Shown piece after piece: positions 16,777-25,575 of a stretch of DNA of 32,676 nucleotides. A program made the position numbers and the translations under genes. Numbering within the stretch: position 1 is the stretch's first letter; each line of letters begins with the position of its first letter. Under the pieces are notes generated by a model, which ran no database searches, was not told the origin of the DNA, and saw nothing but the letters and a program-made list of their open reading frames with translations. This stretch comes from DASWHX01 sp036397995 (GTDB taxonomy: Bacteria > Bacteroidota > Bacteroidia > Cytophagales > Cyclobacteriaceae), in the NCBI GenBank assembly GCA_036397995.1, contig DASWHX010000257.1, positions 1 through 32,676 of the forward strand, given 5' to 3'.

Positions 16777-19144
16777 TTCTACAGATGATGCTAATGTAAT
16801 AAACCGGTTGAAACTGTTAAAAACCATATTATTTATTGCACTTTCCATTCTCATCTTGGTGATAAGTATTCCATTGCCAAAACCAATGTTCCCTGACGAA
16901 TATTCAACCATCTTAGTAGATCAGAAAGGTGATCTTCTGGCTGGTTCAATTGCGGATGATGGTCAGTGGAGATTTCCCCCAGCGGATTCCATACCGGATA
17001 TTTATAAACAATGTGTTTTAACATATGAAGATGAGTACTTCTACTACCATCCTGGCATAAACCCTATTTCTATTTTAAAAGCTTTTTACACAAATATGAA
17101 AGCCGGTGAAATAAAAAGAGGAGGAAGTACAATCACAATGCAAGTATCCAGAATGGCGAGGGGAAATAAAGCGCGAACTGTATGGGAGAAGAGTATTGAA
17201 ATTTTATTGGCGTTAAAGCTGGAAATCTTTTATTCAAAAAAAGACATATTAAATCTTTATTCAAACAATGCACCGTTTGGTGGTAATGTTATTGGCCTGT
17301 CAGCCGCTTCCTGGAGATATTTTGGCAGGTCGCCGAAACAATTATCCTGGGGAGAGTCAGCAACAATGGCCGTACTCCCTAATGATCCGGCTGCAATTTT
17401 TCCCGGAAGAAATAATTTGCATCTTCTTGATAAAAGAAATAACCTGCTCAATAAACTATTTTCACATGGCATAATCGATTCTCTGACTTTAATATTGAGC
17501 AAGGCGGAGCCATTACCGGGTAAACCCAAACCTTTGCCTGTTTATGCGCCTCATCTTCTCACCCGCGCACTAAATGATGGTTTGAAGGGAAAAGTGGTGC
17601 AATCAACCATTGATTTGGAATTGCAGAAAAAAGTGACGGAAAAGACCCGGATCCATGCCTCCAACTTGCGGGCAAATCATATCAATAATGCAGCGGCATT
17701 GGTAATTGACATCGAAACAGGAATTACACTTGCCTATGTTGGAAATATCGAAAGCGTACCAGCAAATAATGATAAAGTTGATATTATTACTGCAAAGAGA
17801 AGTACAGGCAGCCTGCTTAAGCCTTTTCTTTATTCCCTTGCCATTGATCGCGGAATAATTCTTCCAAAAGAACTTCTTCCGGATATCCCTGCTTTCTTCC
17901 AGGGATTTGCCCCGCAAAATTTCGATAAGAAATTTAATGGAGTGATCCATGCTGATAAGGCACTCACTTATTCACTGAATGTGCCTTTCGTTTATTTGTT
18001 ACAGGATTATGGCTATGAACAATTTCATCGCGACCTTCAAAATATGGGGCTGGTTAATTCCCTTAATCATGAACCAGGTCACTATGGACTGTCCATTATT
18101 CTTGGGGGGGCTGAATCAAGCCTTTGGGAACTGACTTCCCTTTACGCCGGGTTTTACCGGAGCATGAATCGAACTAATAAAATATTTTCTGAAGTTCAGG
18201 ACAACCCTTATTTCAGCAACCGGTATCTAAAATCTTCAGATCCGGAATTATTTGCAGGAACCGAAATAGGCCGCGACGCGATTTGGTTTACATTAAAGAC
18301 CCTGCAGGAATTGACCCGTCCGGATGAACTTTCCGGCTGGCAGCATTTCGAATCTGGAAAACTCATTTCCTGGAAAACCGGAACAAGCTATGGACTAAAG
18401 GATGGATGGGCAATCGGATTAAATAGCAAATATGTCGTGGGTGTTTGGACAGGAAATGCCGACGGAGAAGGAAGACCTGGCCTTACCGGGATTAGAACAG
18501 CGGCACCGTTGATGTTTGATATCTTTAGTCTTCTTGACGGGTCCGGAAATTTTGAACAGCCGGCCGACTTAATGCAAACCGGATTGATATGCACAAAGAG
18601 CGGACAAAAAGCGGGTGCATTTTGCGATGACACCAGGCAGGCATTCCTTCCAAAAGAAAGACACTCTGCCAATATTTGCCAGTTTCACCAAATTGTCCAC
18701 CTTGATGAAGATGGAGAATTCAGGGTTAACAGCGGCTGTTACCCTGTAACTTCAATGAAACACAAGAATTGGTTTGTGCTGCCTCCGGTGGAGGCCTGGT
18801 ATTATAAAAGTTGGACATCTGATTATAAGAATCTTCCTGAGATTTATCCTGGCTGCAAAGAATTTTTTCTTGCAAACGAATATATGGAACCGATCTATCC
18901 CAAGCATCGATCAAGGATATATGTACCCATTGAATTGGACGGATCACCCGGAAAAGCAATTTTTGAAGTTGCTCATCAAAATAAAAATGCATCCCTTTAC
19001 TGGCACATGGATGAGCAATATCTGGGTAAAACGACCAATAATCATCAAATGGATTTGCATCCATTGAAAGGAAATCACAGGCTTAAAATTGTGGATGACA
19101 AAGGGAGGGAGCTGGAAATTATTTTCGAAGTGATTAGCGGATAA
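16718..19144 (+). CDS. pbpC: Penicillin-binding protein 1C (bifunctional glycosyltransferase/transpeptidase)
   Basis: Class A-like peptidoglycan synthase, one transmembrane helix at about residues 35-53, catalytic parts periplasmic. The GT51 domain shows 'YEDEYFYYHPG' (catalytic Glu about E104) and 'RGGSTITMQVSR'. The transpeptidase domain has all three motifs: SLLK (S365-K368), SLN (S419-N421) and KTG (K553). A C-terminal beta domain (BiPBP-C type) follows from about residue 715. The ATG at 16718 makes a 59-bp overlap with the A2M gene. A TTG at 16808 would give a tidier N-terminus ('KLLKTILFIALSI') and is a serious alternative start. A2M and PBP1C are widely paired; the proposal is that the trap protects and PBP1C mends damaged wall. 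Confidence 0.93.
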   Translation: MIMKLRQEHRANGLKLLKSNSTDDANVINRLKLLKTILFIALSILILVISIPLPKPMFPDEYSTILVDQKGDLLAGSIADDGQWRFPPADSIPDIYKQCVLTYEDEYFYYHPGINPISILKAFYTNMKAGEIKRGGSTITMQVSRMARGNKARTVWEKSIEILLALKLEIFYSKKDILNLYSNNAPFGGNVIGLSAASWRYFGRSPKQLSWGESATMAVLPNDPAAIFPGRNNLHLLDKRNNLLNKLFSHGIIDSLTLILSKAEPLPGKPKPLPVYAPHLLTRALNDGLKGKVVQSTIDLELQKKVTEKTRIHASNLRANHINNAAALVIDIETGITLAYVGNIESVPANNDKVDIITAKRSTGSLLKPFLYSLAIDRGIILPKELLPDIPAFFQGFAPQNFDKKFNGVIHADKALTYSLNVPFVYLLQDYGYEQFHRDLQNMGLVNSLNHEPGHYGLSIILGGAESSLWELTSLYAGFYRSMNRTNKIFSEVQDNPYFSNRYLKSSDPELFAGTEIGRDAIWFTLKTLQELTRPDELSGWQHFESGKLISWKTGTSYGLKDGWAIGLNSKYVVGVWTGNADGEGRPGLTGIRTAAPLMFDIFSLLDGSGNFEQPADLMQTGLICTKSGQKAGAFCDDTRQAFLPKERHSANICQFHQIVHLDEDGEFRVNSGCYPVTSMKHKNWFVLPPVEAWYYKSWTSDYKNLPEIYPGCKEFFLANEYMEPIYPKHRSRIYVPIELDGSPGKAIFEVAHQNKNASLYWHMDEQYLGKTTNNHQMDLHPLKGNHRLKIVDDKGRELEIIFEVISG

Positions 19145-19150
19145 TAAGAA

Positions 19151-19177
19151 ACCCCAGGCCTGCTAAAAGCCTGGGGT
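19151..19177. terminator. Terminator between convergent pbpC and S9 peptidase genes
   Basis: Perfect 9-bp stem ACCCCAGGC (19151-19159) / GCCTGGGGT (19169-19177) with a 9-base loop, starting 6 bp after the pbpC stop. On the minus strand it is followed by TTCTTATTAT, a U-rich tail, so it looks like a better intrinsic terminator for the peptidase gene; on the plus strand the following bases are mixed. Confidence 0.85.
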
Positions 19178-19213
19178 CAAAGTCAAGTTATGGCTTTTAA
19201 TTTGACTTTATTT

Positions 19214-21673
19214 TTATTTTTCTACTTTCAACTTCACTTCTTCTTCCGCTGGACGGTTTTTCACATAATTTTCTAAAAGCTGATCCGTTTCCCACAACAC
19301 ATGCAGAATGGATTCCCTGGCTCTGTAGCCATGGCTCTCATGAGGCAGCATCACCAAACGCGCTTTGCCACCATGACCTTTCATTGCTGCAAACATTCGT
19401 TCACTTTGAATAGGGAAAGTTCCCGAGTTATTATCAGCATGTCCATGAATCATCAGCATAGGTTCATTAATCTTGTCGGCATGCATAAAAGGAGACATGT
19501 TGTAATACACTTCCGGTGCTTCCCAATAAGTTCTTTCTTCCCTCTGAAATCCGAAAGGAGTTAAAGTTCTGTTGTACGCACCACTTCTGGCAATACCTGC
19601 CGCAAACAGATCAGAGTGTGCTAATAAGTTTGCTGTCATAAAAGCTCCATAAGAGTGACCACCAATGGCAATCTTTCGCCTATCGGCAATTCCCAATTCT
19701 ACCAGTTTGTTTACAGCAGCCTCAGCACTCATTACCAGTTGTTTCACAAAGGAATCATTTGGCTCTTTATCGCCTTCACCAATAATGGGCATGCTGGGAT
19801 CATCAAATACCGCATAGCCTCTTGCCACAAAAAGCAGTGGCGAAGTACCGCTAATTCTAATAAACTCATAAGGTGAACCATCCATTTGACCTGCAGCCTC
19901 CGCACTTTTAAATTCAGCTGGATAAGCCCACATCAAAACAGGCAGCCGACCCTGTTCCATCTTGTAACCGGCAGGCAAGTACAAATCTCCTTTCAAATCA
20001 ACACCATCGGCGCGTTTGTAAGTAACTACCTGCTTTTGCACTCCCTTTAACTGCGGATAGGGGTGTGGTATCTGAGTGATTTGGGTGAGTTGCCCATTCC
20101 TGATATTTCTAACAAAATAATTAGGTTGTTCATCCTTAGACTCCCTCCGGGTTAACAATAAACCTTTTTCAACACTTAAGATCTCAAAAGCGATTTCGTA
20201 ATAGGGAGCTTCTGATCTCCAAAGCTCACTTGCCTGTTTGGAAGCGATATCAAATTCCTGGACAAATGGACGATTACCCTCGGGTGAAGCACCAGTCCCT
20301 ATAAGATAAAGTTTCTTTCCGGACGGGTCCATCTGTAGAACGTTTTCTCCAAAGTTATTCCTGATTGTATTGAAGTTTCCCGGATCAGAATACCGGTCTT
20401 CATAAGACCTGTCAAAGATTACTTTTTTGCTTTTTGGATCCGAAGGTTTGAAAGAACTCGTTATTACCTGGCGAGTTGAAAACCAGGATTCGTATGCAAT
20501 GGCCAGGTTGTCATTGCCCCAGGTAATTCCACCATATCGCAACTTCAGGGAAATGCTTTCTTTCTTCTTGCCGGTGAACGGAGCTTCCAGGTAAAACAAC
20601 TTATCTCTAACATCAGTTTCTCTTGCCGGATCACCACCATCCTGAGCTTCTACCCAATAAATTGTCGCCGGCTTATCATTGCGCCAGGTAAAACTTCTTG
20701 GACCTTCTCGTGTAGCCCCAAATCCCTTGGGTATGTCTTCGGACAAAGGAATTTTTGCAATCTCACTTACAATTTTACCCTGACGGTCATAAACCGCAAC
20801 CGTCTGTGGAAATCTACTATAGGGAACAATATAAGAGAATGGTTCGTCCACATAATTTATCATTATAAAATTTCCATCCGGAGAAGGTGACAACTGGGTA
20901 ATAATACCTTGGGTACCGAATGGCTTTAGGGTCTTGTTTTTTGTGTCTGCAATATGCAATTGAGAAGTTGAATAGTACCGGAACAAATTTTCATCATGCT
21001 TATCATTTAGCAAGTCCTGATAAGTTCTTACAGCAGCTTTAGTTCCTGTGCTTTCCTGGATAGTTGGACCCTGGGGTACGACAGGTTTTGCAGGCGCTTC
21101 ACCGCGACCCTGGATTACAGCTTTATAAAGAATATTCGTTCCATCACTGAACCATTGAAAGGGAGCAAAGCCGATTGCATCATTCAGAACACCCCCGGTG
21201 AGTTTATCAGATGCACCCGAATCTGCCGAGGCTGTCCAAAGTTCTATTCCGGTATCATTGGTTATAGTGAAAGCAAATTGCTTGCTGCCCGGAGACCAAC
21301 TTACATTTTCAATTCTTGCTTCAGCCGGCATCCCGGTAACTTTAATCTCTTTTGTTCCATGAATTTCTTTAATTGTGATTCCGGTATAGCTGCCACTTCT
21401 GCTTGGTCCGTTTGTGCGGGGATTGATTCTTAACCCGGCAAGTCTTAATTCAGGTTGAGCCAGTTCCAGAATTCCCGGATATCCGGGACGCTCCAGCAAT
21501 AACATATATGTGCCGTCGGGACTAACTGAAATTGCCGGCGTTAATGGAGCATCAACCAGGCTCAACAATGTTGCGTCAGGCGTTTGGTAGGTAAGATGAT
21601 CCTGACCGGGTGAAACAAAATATATTAGGGTCAGAATACCCGTTAAGACTCCATTAAATGTAGACTTCTTCAT
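19214..21673 (-). CDS. Secreted S9 family serine peptidase, glutamyl-endopeptidase-like (S9D)
   Basis: An 819-aa prolyl-oligopeptidase-fold enzyme with an N-terminal signal peptide ('GVLTGILTLIYFVSPGQ'). Residues about 50-540 form a beta-propeller that restricts access; the C-terminal alpha/beta hydrolase has the triad S674 ('GGHSYGAFM'), D747 ('HGHADNNSGTF') and H781 ('PHESHGYRARES'). The stretch 'SGAYNRTLTPFGFQ' and the 'ARESILHVLWETD' ending are features I associate with the chloroplast/cyanobacterial glutamyl endopeptidase group (S9D), which cuts after Glu, more than with prolyl oligopeptidase. It is a single gene, convergent with pbpC and divergent from padR; probably periplasmic and used in peptide breakdown. 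Confidence 0.92.
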   Translation of the reverse strand: MKKSTFNGVLTGILTLIYFVSPGQDHLTYQTPDATLLSLVDAPLTPAISVSPDGTYMLLLERPGYPGILELAQPELRLAGLRINPRTNGPSRSGSYTGITIKEIHGTKEIKVTGMPAEARIENVSWSPGSKQFAFTITNDTGIELWTASADSGASDKLTGGVLNDAIGFAPFQWFSDGTNILYKAVIQGRGEAPAKPVVPQGPTIQESTGTKAAVRTYQDLLNDKHDENLFRYYSTSQLHIADTKNKTLKPFGTQGIITQLSPSPDGNFIMINYVDEPFSYIVPYSRFPQTVAVYDRQGKIVSEIAKIPLSEDIPKGFGATREGPRSFTWRNDKPATIYWVEAQDGGDPARETDVRDKLFYLEAPFTGKKKESISLKLRYGGITWGNDNLAIAYESWFSTRQVITSSFKPSDPKSKKVIFDRSYEDRYSDPGNFNTIRNNFGENVLQMDPSGKKLYLIGTGASPEGNRPFVQEFDIASKQASELWRSEAPYYEIAFEILSVEKGLLLTRRESKDEQPNYFVRNIRNGQLTQITQIPHPYPQLKGVQKQVVTYKRADGVDLKGDLYLPAGYKMEQGRLPVLMWAYPAEFKSAEAAGQMDGSPYEFIRISGTSPLLFVARGYAVFDDPSMPIIGEGDKEPNDSFVKQLVMSAEAAVNKLVELGIADRRKIAIGGHSYGAFMTANLLAHSDLFAAGIARSGAYNRTLTPFGFQREERTYWEAPEVYYNMSPFMHADKINEPMLMIHGHADNNSGTFPIQSERMFAAMKGHGGKARLVMLPHESHGYRARESILHVLWETDQLLENYVKNRPAEEEVKLKVEK

Positions 21674-21958
21674 GATAACTCTATTAAAGTATCGGAAATA
21701 GAAAAGAATTGTAATCTACTATAATGTAAGGAGTTATAAAAGGGTAAATCCACGATAACCCTGTACAGAAACGGACAGAAACAGTCTATCAGCCTGTAAA
21801 CGTGCCATTTGGAAAGAAGATTTTTTTTGAAAAAATTTCATACAAATCTATTATGGATTTGGCCTCTTAATAAAACCAAATTCCTACTTAAAATTCCACT
21901 ATTTTTTGACGATTTATGTGGGATTATTGTGATATGAATTGGAGTTTTGAATGATTTA
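21674..21958. other. Non-coding interval between the S9 peptidase and padR
   Basis: This 285-bp AT-rich stretch, part of a 337-bp gap between divergent genes, must carry the peptidase promoter. I found no full TAnnTTTG match on the minus strand and no ORF worth reporting. The padR control elements lie just to the right, from 21959. Confidence 0.5.
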
Positions 21959-21972
21959 TTTTACAATTTATG

Positions 21973-21993
21973 AACAAATACTGTACATTTGTT
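21973..21993. promoter_or_regulatory. Palindromic operator, likely PadR binding site
   Basis: A 21-bp dyad: AACAAAT, seven bases, then ATTTGTT, with a GTAC core in the spacer. It ends 17 bp before the padR ATG. PadR-family repressors commonly bind such dyads in their own promoter region, and this one covers the predicted -7 box, so binding should block RNA polymerase. Confidence 0.65.
21984..21991 (+). promoter_or_regulatory. padR-permease promoter, -7 box
   Basis: TACATTTG matches TAnnTTTG exactly and lies 19 bp before the ATG at 22011. The box sits inside the right half of the palindrome. No -33 TTG at ideal spacing. If correct, the leader is short and the ATG at 21951 cannot be the start. 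Confidence 0.6.
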
Positions 21994-22010
21994 TTACAAT
22001 TTATATAATA

Positions 22011-22334
22011 ATGAGCAAATTATACCTGGGAGAGTTTGAAGAAATGGTCCTGACAATGGTTGCGGTTCTGGGCGAAGATGCCTACGGCAACCCTATTGTT
22101 CAGGAGTTCCAAAACAGGTTAGGCCGGGAGGTAAGTTTAAGTGCTGTGCATTTGACGTTGTATCGTCTTGAAGACAAAGGGTTAGTGGCATCCAGACTTG
22201 GTGGATCAACCCAGGAAAGAGGCGGGAGAAGGAAGCGGATGTACACAATCTCCTCCGCGGGAGTTGAACTGCTTCGCGCAATGAAAGAGGCTAGGTCAGG
22301 ACTTTGGAAATTTATTCCGACGCTAAATTCGTAA
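22011..22334 (+). CDS. PadR-family transcriptional repressor
   Basis: A 107-aa winged-helix regulator from the ATG at 22011. An in-frame ATG at 21951 would add an implausible Ile/Tyr-rich leader across the operator and promoter. The PadR N-terminal domain is clear: 'LGEFEEMVLTMVAVLGEDAYG', recognition region 'SLSAVHLTLYRLEDKGLV', wing 'GGSTQERGGRRKRMYTIS', and a short C-terminal helix for dimerisation. PadR proteins of this short class sense small molecules or envelope stress signals and release DNA. It lies 6 bp upstream of the permease gene and surely shares its transcript. The pairing PadR + prefix-type FtsX permease recurs in Cytophagales; the inducer is unknown. Confidence 0.93.
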   Translation: MSKLYLGEFEEMVLTMVAVLGEDAYGNPIVQEFQNRLGREVSLSAVHLTLYRLEDKGLVASRLGGSTQERGGRRKRMYTISSAGVELLRAMKEARSGLWKFIPTLNS

Positions 22335-22340
22335 ACCCAA

Positions 22341-25025
22341 ATGAAATCAACTGACAAGCGACATGACATACAACCGCCAGGCTGGGCAGTCCGCATACTG
22401 CTGTGGCTTTGTCCAGAACAACTGAGTGAATCTATTATTGGAGACCTAAAGGAACAATTCAGTTCCGATTTGAAATCAAAAGGCTCAAAGACTGCCCGCA
22501 GGAGATTTATTCTGAATGCAATTAAATTTATGAGGCCGGGAATTCTCATAAGAAGAACTTCCCATCAGGCAATGTCAAATACTTTATGGTATAATTACTT
22601 CTTAACCGCAAAAAGAAATTTTTGGAGAAACAAAACTTTATCAGCAGTAAATATTTTTGGCATTGCAATGGGATTGCTGTCTTGTCTCTTCATTTTGCAG
22701 TATGTTTCCTACCATTTGAGCTTTGATTCCTTTCATGAGAATTCAGAAAGGATATTCAGAATTACCAATGATCGTTATCAGGATGGAAAATTAGTTCAAC
22801 ACGGAACTATTACCTACCCAACCATTGGACCTGCAATGGCGAAAGATTATCCTGAAATAGAAATGTTCACGAGAATTATGCCATCCGGAGAAATTACAGC
22901 CACCATTGGAGATGAAATTACCCGCGGAGGAACGCTATTCTTTGCTGATCAAAATTTCTTCAAACTTTTCACCTTTTCATGGGTTGCCGGTGATCTCAAT
23001 TCCGCATTGTCGGAGCCAAATCAAATTGTGCTGTCGGAAACAGGAGCTGCTAAAATATTCAAGGTCCCAAAAGACTCCGTTTCCGACTTAATTGGGAAAA
23101 GCTTCAAGCTCAACAACAGAGCTGAGTACCACGTTGTAGGTATTTTCCATGATATGCCGGCAAATTCTCATCTCCAGTTTGAAGCAATTGCATCATATAT
23201 ATCACTCTATGATACAGAAAACAGAGATGCGGATGAAAGTTGGGTCTGGTCAGATTTCTACCATTATCTTTTATTAAAGCCAGGAGCAAGCGCCGCGCAA
23301 CTGGAATCAAAATTTGATGATTTCAGTGCCAGGAATTTTCAAGGCGAAAAGGTTTCCGGAAGCATTGAGGAGTTTTACCTGCAATCTTTGGCGGAAATTC
23401 ATCTCTATTCGGACTATGAATATGATTTTGCAATCACTGAAAATGGAACCGCGGTATGGACACTTGGCCTTATTGCATTGTTCATTCTTTTGCTTGCATG
23501 GATCAATTATCTTAACCTGACTACATCCCGCGCGATAGACAGGGTTATGGAAATTAGTATCAGGAAATCTCTGGGGGCGAACCGGTATCAAATTACAAAT
23601 CAGTTTATAATTGAATCATTGATGGTCTGTGTGGTCGCTATTCTCCTGTCCCTGGGATCTGTAATTCTTCTTCAACCTTACTTTAATGAATTAACAGCGC
23701 TTAAACTTTCTCTGGCCGGTCTTCTGAAAAGCAGCGGAAGCAATCTTTGGTATATTATTTTTCTTTTATTCGCCGGAATAATTCTTACAGGAATTATTTC
23801 AGCATCCTTTCTATGGACCTTTAACCTTTCGGTTGTTTTGAAGGGCAGGTCAAACCAATCGGTAAAGGGCAGGTCAATGCGCAAAACTTTGGTGGTGGTT
23901 CAGTTTTCAATCGCGGCAACACTAATTATTGGAACCCTGGTAGTAAGCAGACAATTGCAGTTTATGAATAAAGCCAATCTGGGGATTTCAATAAACAATA
24001 GATTAATTATTGAGGCGCCATACAATTCTCAATTTGACAGTACATTTATTTCAAGGATCGATAATTTCAAAAATGAAATACAACAACTCAATTTTGTTGA
24101 AGCGGCCGCGACTGCAAATCGATGGCCGGGACGAAGGTTGGGAAGGGGATTCAATATAAGGCTTTCAAAAGAACCTGAATCTGCGGGAAGAACCATGAGT
24201 TGGATGGGAACTGATCACGATTATTTCAGAACCTACGATATTAAGTTACTTGCAGGCCGTTTTTTTGCTCCAACTGATCATCACCGGTCTTTTAATGAAT
24301 TGAGATCGGTAATTGTAAATGAAAATGCCGTTCATAATTTTGGCTTTGAAAGCAATGACCAAATTATTGGCGCAGAAATTTTGAGTTTTGGCCGACCGTG
24401 GACCGTTATTGGTGTGGTTAACAACTATCACCAGGAATCATTTCATGCTCCTATGGAACCTATACTTTTCTTCCCATTTTATGGAACCGGACATACAATT
24501 ACAATCAAACTTAAAACAGACGATTATCAGAATGTAATGAGTTCTGTAAAATCTGTTTATGATAAATTCTTCCCGGGAAACCTTTTCGATTATTTTTTTC
24601 TTGAGGATTATTATAAAAGGCAATATTCGGAAGATCAACAATTTGGAGATGTAATAGTAATATTTACCGTCATGGCAATACTAATTTCAATTTTAGGACT
24701 GATGGGACTCGCGTCTTTTACCGCAGCAAGACGCGTTAAGGAACTTGGAATTAGAAAAGTTTTGGGCGCCTCGGTTATTGATCTTGTCAAGACATTGAGC
24801 AAAGATTTTATTATACTGATAGGAATTGCAATTTTCATTGCAATTCCTATATCCTATTATTTTATGCGAACCTGGTTAAATGATTACGTATATAAAATAA
24901 CGCTCAGCTGGGAATTATTCGCAGGTCCGGTAATTATAATCCTGGGAGTCGCCGTATTGACCATCGCTTCTCAAATTTATAAAGCTGCACGAACCAATCC
25001 TGTGGAAACTCTCAAGATGGAGTAA
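22341..25025 (+). CDS. FtsX-type ABC transporter permease with cytoplasmic prefix domain
   Basis: An 894-aa inner-membrane protein of the MacB/FtsX type. Residues about 1-80 form a soluble prefix ('PPGWAVRILLWLCPEQLSES', 'IIGDLKEQFSSDL') of the kind called permease prefix domain 2. A first transmembrane helix (about 95-120) leads into a periplasmic MacB-type domain; three helices around residues 370-500 form the first FtsX core ('EISIRKSLGANRYQI'); a second periplasmic part follows; and three final helices hold the second FtsX core ('KELGIRKVLGASVIDL'). Two permease halves are thus fused. No ATPase gene is in the window, so the partner is encoded elsewhere. Such transporters move lipoproteins, peptides or drugs or act mechanically; substrate unknown. 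Confidence 0.93.
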   Translation: MKSTDKRHDIQPPGWAVRILLWLCPEQLSESIIGDLKEQFSSDLKSKGSKTARRRFILNAIKFMRPGILIRRTSHQAMSNTLWYNYFLTAKRNFWRNKTLSAVNIFGIAMGLLSCLFILQYVSYHLSFDSFHENSERIFRITNDRYQDGKLVQHGTITYPTIGPAMAKDYPEIEMFTRIMPSGEITATIGDEITRGGTLFFADQNFFKLFTFSWVAGDLNSALSEPNQIVLSETGAAKIFKVPKDSVSDLIGKSFKLNNRAEYHVVGIFHDMPANSHLQFEAIASYISLYDTENRDADESWVWSDFYHYLLLKPGASAAQLESKFDDFSARNFQGEKVSGSIEEFYLQSLAEIHLYSDYEYDFAITENGTAVWTLGLIALFILLLAWINYLNLTTSRAIDRVMEISIRKSLGANRYQITNQFIIESLMVCVVAILLSLGSVILLQPYFNELTALKLSLAGLLKSSGSNLWYIIFLLFAGIILTGIISASFLWTFNLSVVLKGRSNQSVKGRSMRKTLVVVQFSIAATLIIGTLVVSRQLQFMNKANLGISINNRLIIEAPYNSQFDSTFISRIDNFKNEIQQLNFVEAAATANRWPGRRLGRGFNIRLSKEPESAGRTMSWMGTDHDYFRTYDIKLLAGRFFAPTDHHRSFNELRSVIVNENAVHNFGFESNDQIIGAEILSFGRPWTVIGVVNNYHQESFHAPMEPILFFPFYGTGHTITIKLKTDDYQNVMSSVKSVYDKFFPGNLFDYFFLEDYYKRQYSEDQQFGDVIVIFTVMAILISILGLMGLASFTAARRVKELGIRKVLGASVIDLVKTLSKDFIILIGIAIFIAIPISYYFMRTWLNDYVYKITLSWELFAGPVIIILGVAVLTIASQIYKAARTNPVETLKME

Positions 25026-25035
25026 ATATTACTCC
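25019..25035. terminator. Hairpin over the permease stop codon
   Basis: GGAGTAA (25019-25025) and TTACTCC (25029-25035) form a perfect 7-bp stem with a 3-base loop, and the left arm contains the permease stop TAA. It sits between convergent genes only 16 bp apart. There is no U-tract on either strand, so it may be a transcript 3' end stabiliser rather than an intrinsic terminator. Confidence 0.45.
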
Positions 25036-25041
25036 AGGACC

Positions 25042-25572
25042 TCAATGTTTAATTACTTCGCGAACTTCAACAATTCCACCGTATTTCTTATGTGGACAAT
25101 TTGCTGCTATTTCCCTGGCTTCCTCCATACTCGATGCAGCAATCATAAAAAATCCCGATACAAGAGGATAATCAGTCTCCACTTCAGGATATCCAAGTTC
25201 CGCACCTGTAATTTTCACTCCGGCATCAGATTGGGACACAAGCCAATTCTCGTATTCGACTACCAATTCCGGCAATTCCTTGGTTGGCTTGAAATTGTCA
25301 TCTTCCAAAAGCAGCAACATATAATCCGACGGAAGATCATTAATGCCCGGATTTTGAATTTTATTCGCTAATAAAAATCCCGCTATAAAGAAAATTACAG
25401 AGGCCGCGATTCCGGTGATGTACGATTTTGTTTTCATTTTCTTTTTAATTAAATTATTCATCATTAGTTTATTAACAACTTTATCTTCAAGTTTAGAATC
25501 AATTGAGATACTTCTGGGTAACTTTCTAAAAGCTTCCTTCTCTCCTGAACTGAGGTCCATTTCTTCATCCAT
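25042..25572 (-). CDS. Anti-sigma-like membrane protein with extracytoplasmic YCII/DGPF-like domain
   Basis: A 176-aa protein in three parts. Residues 1-48 are soluble and charged ('AFRKLPRSISIDSKLEDKVV'), like the sigma-binding leader of other anti-sigma proteins. A transmembrane helix at about 51-69 is preceded by 'KKKMKTK', which puts the N-terminus in the cytoplasm. Residues about 80-175 resemble the YCII/DGPF fold: 'SGFFMIAASSMEEAREIAA' then 'CPHKKYGGIVEVREV', the usual ending of that family. No DGPF tetrapeptide or zinc-binding anti-sigma motif is present. Its start is 3 bp after the stop of the ECF sigma gene, so the two are one operon. I infer it holds the sigma factor at the membrane; what the outer domain senses is unknown. 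Confidence 0.75.
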   Translation of the reverse strand: MDEEMDLSSGEKEAFRKLPRSISIDSKLEDKVVNKLMMNNLIKKKMKTKSYITGIAASVIFFIAGFLLANKIQNPGINDLPSDYMLLLLEDDNFKPTKELPELVVEYENWLVSQSDAGVKITGAELGYPEVETDYPLVSGFFMIAASSMEEAREIAANCPHKKYGGIVEVREVIKH

Positions 25573-25575
25573 AGT

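Larger units (their letters stand above)
21959..22004 (+). repeat. Two direct repeats TTTTACAATTTAT flanking the padR operator
   Basis: The 13-mer TTTTACAATTTAT occurs at 21959-21971 and 21992-22004, exactly 33 bp apart (about three helical turns), so both copies present the same face of the DNA. The second copy shares bases with the right arm of the palindrome at 21973-21993. Either accessory regulator sites or a small duplication. Confidence 0.7.

Noticed and set aside
21951..22010. Longer PadR start at 21951
   Set aside because: It would translate across the palindrome, the -7 box and both direct repeats into an Ile/Tyr-rich leader unlike any PadR; the ATG at 22011 fits the domain.
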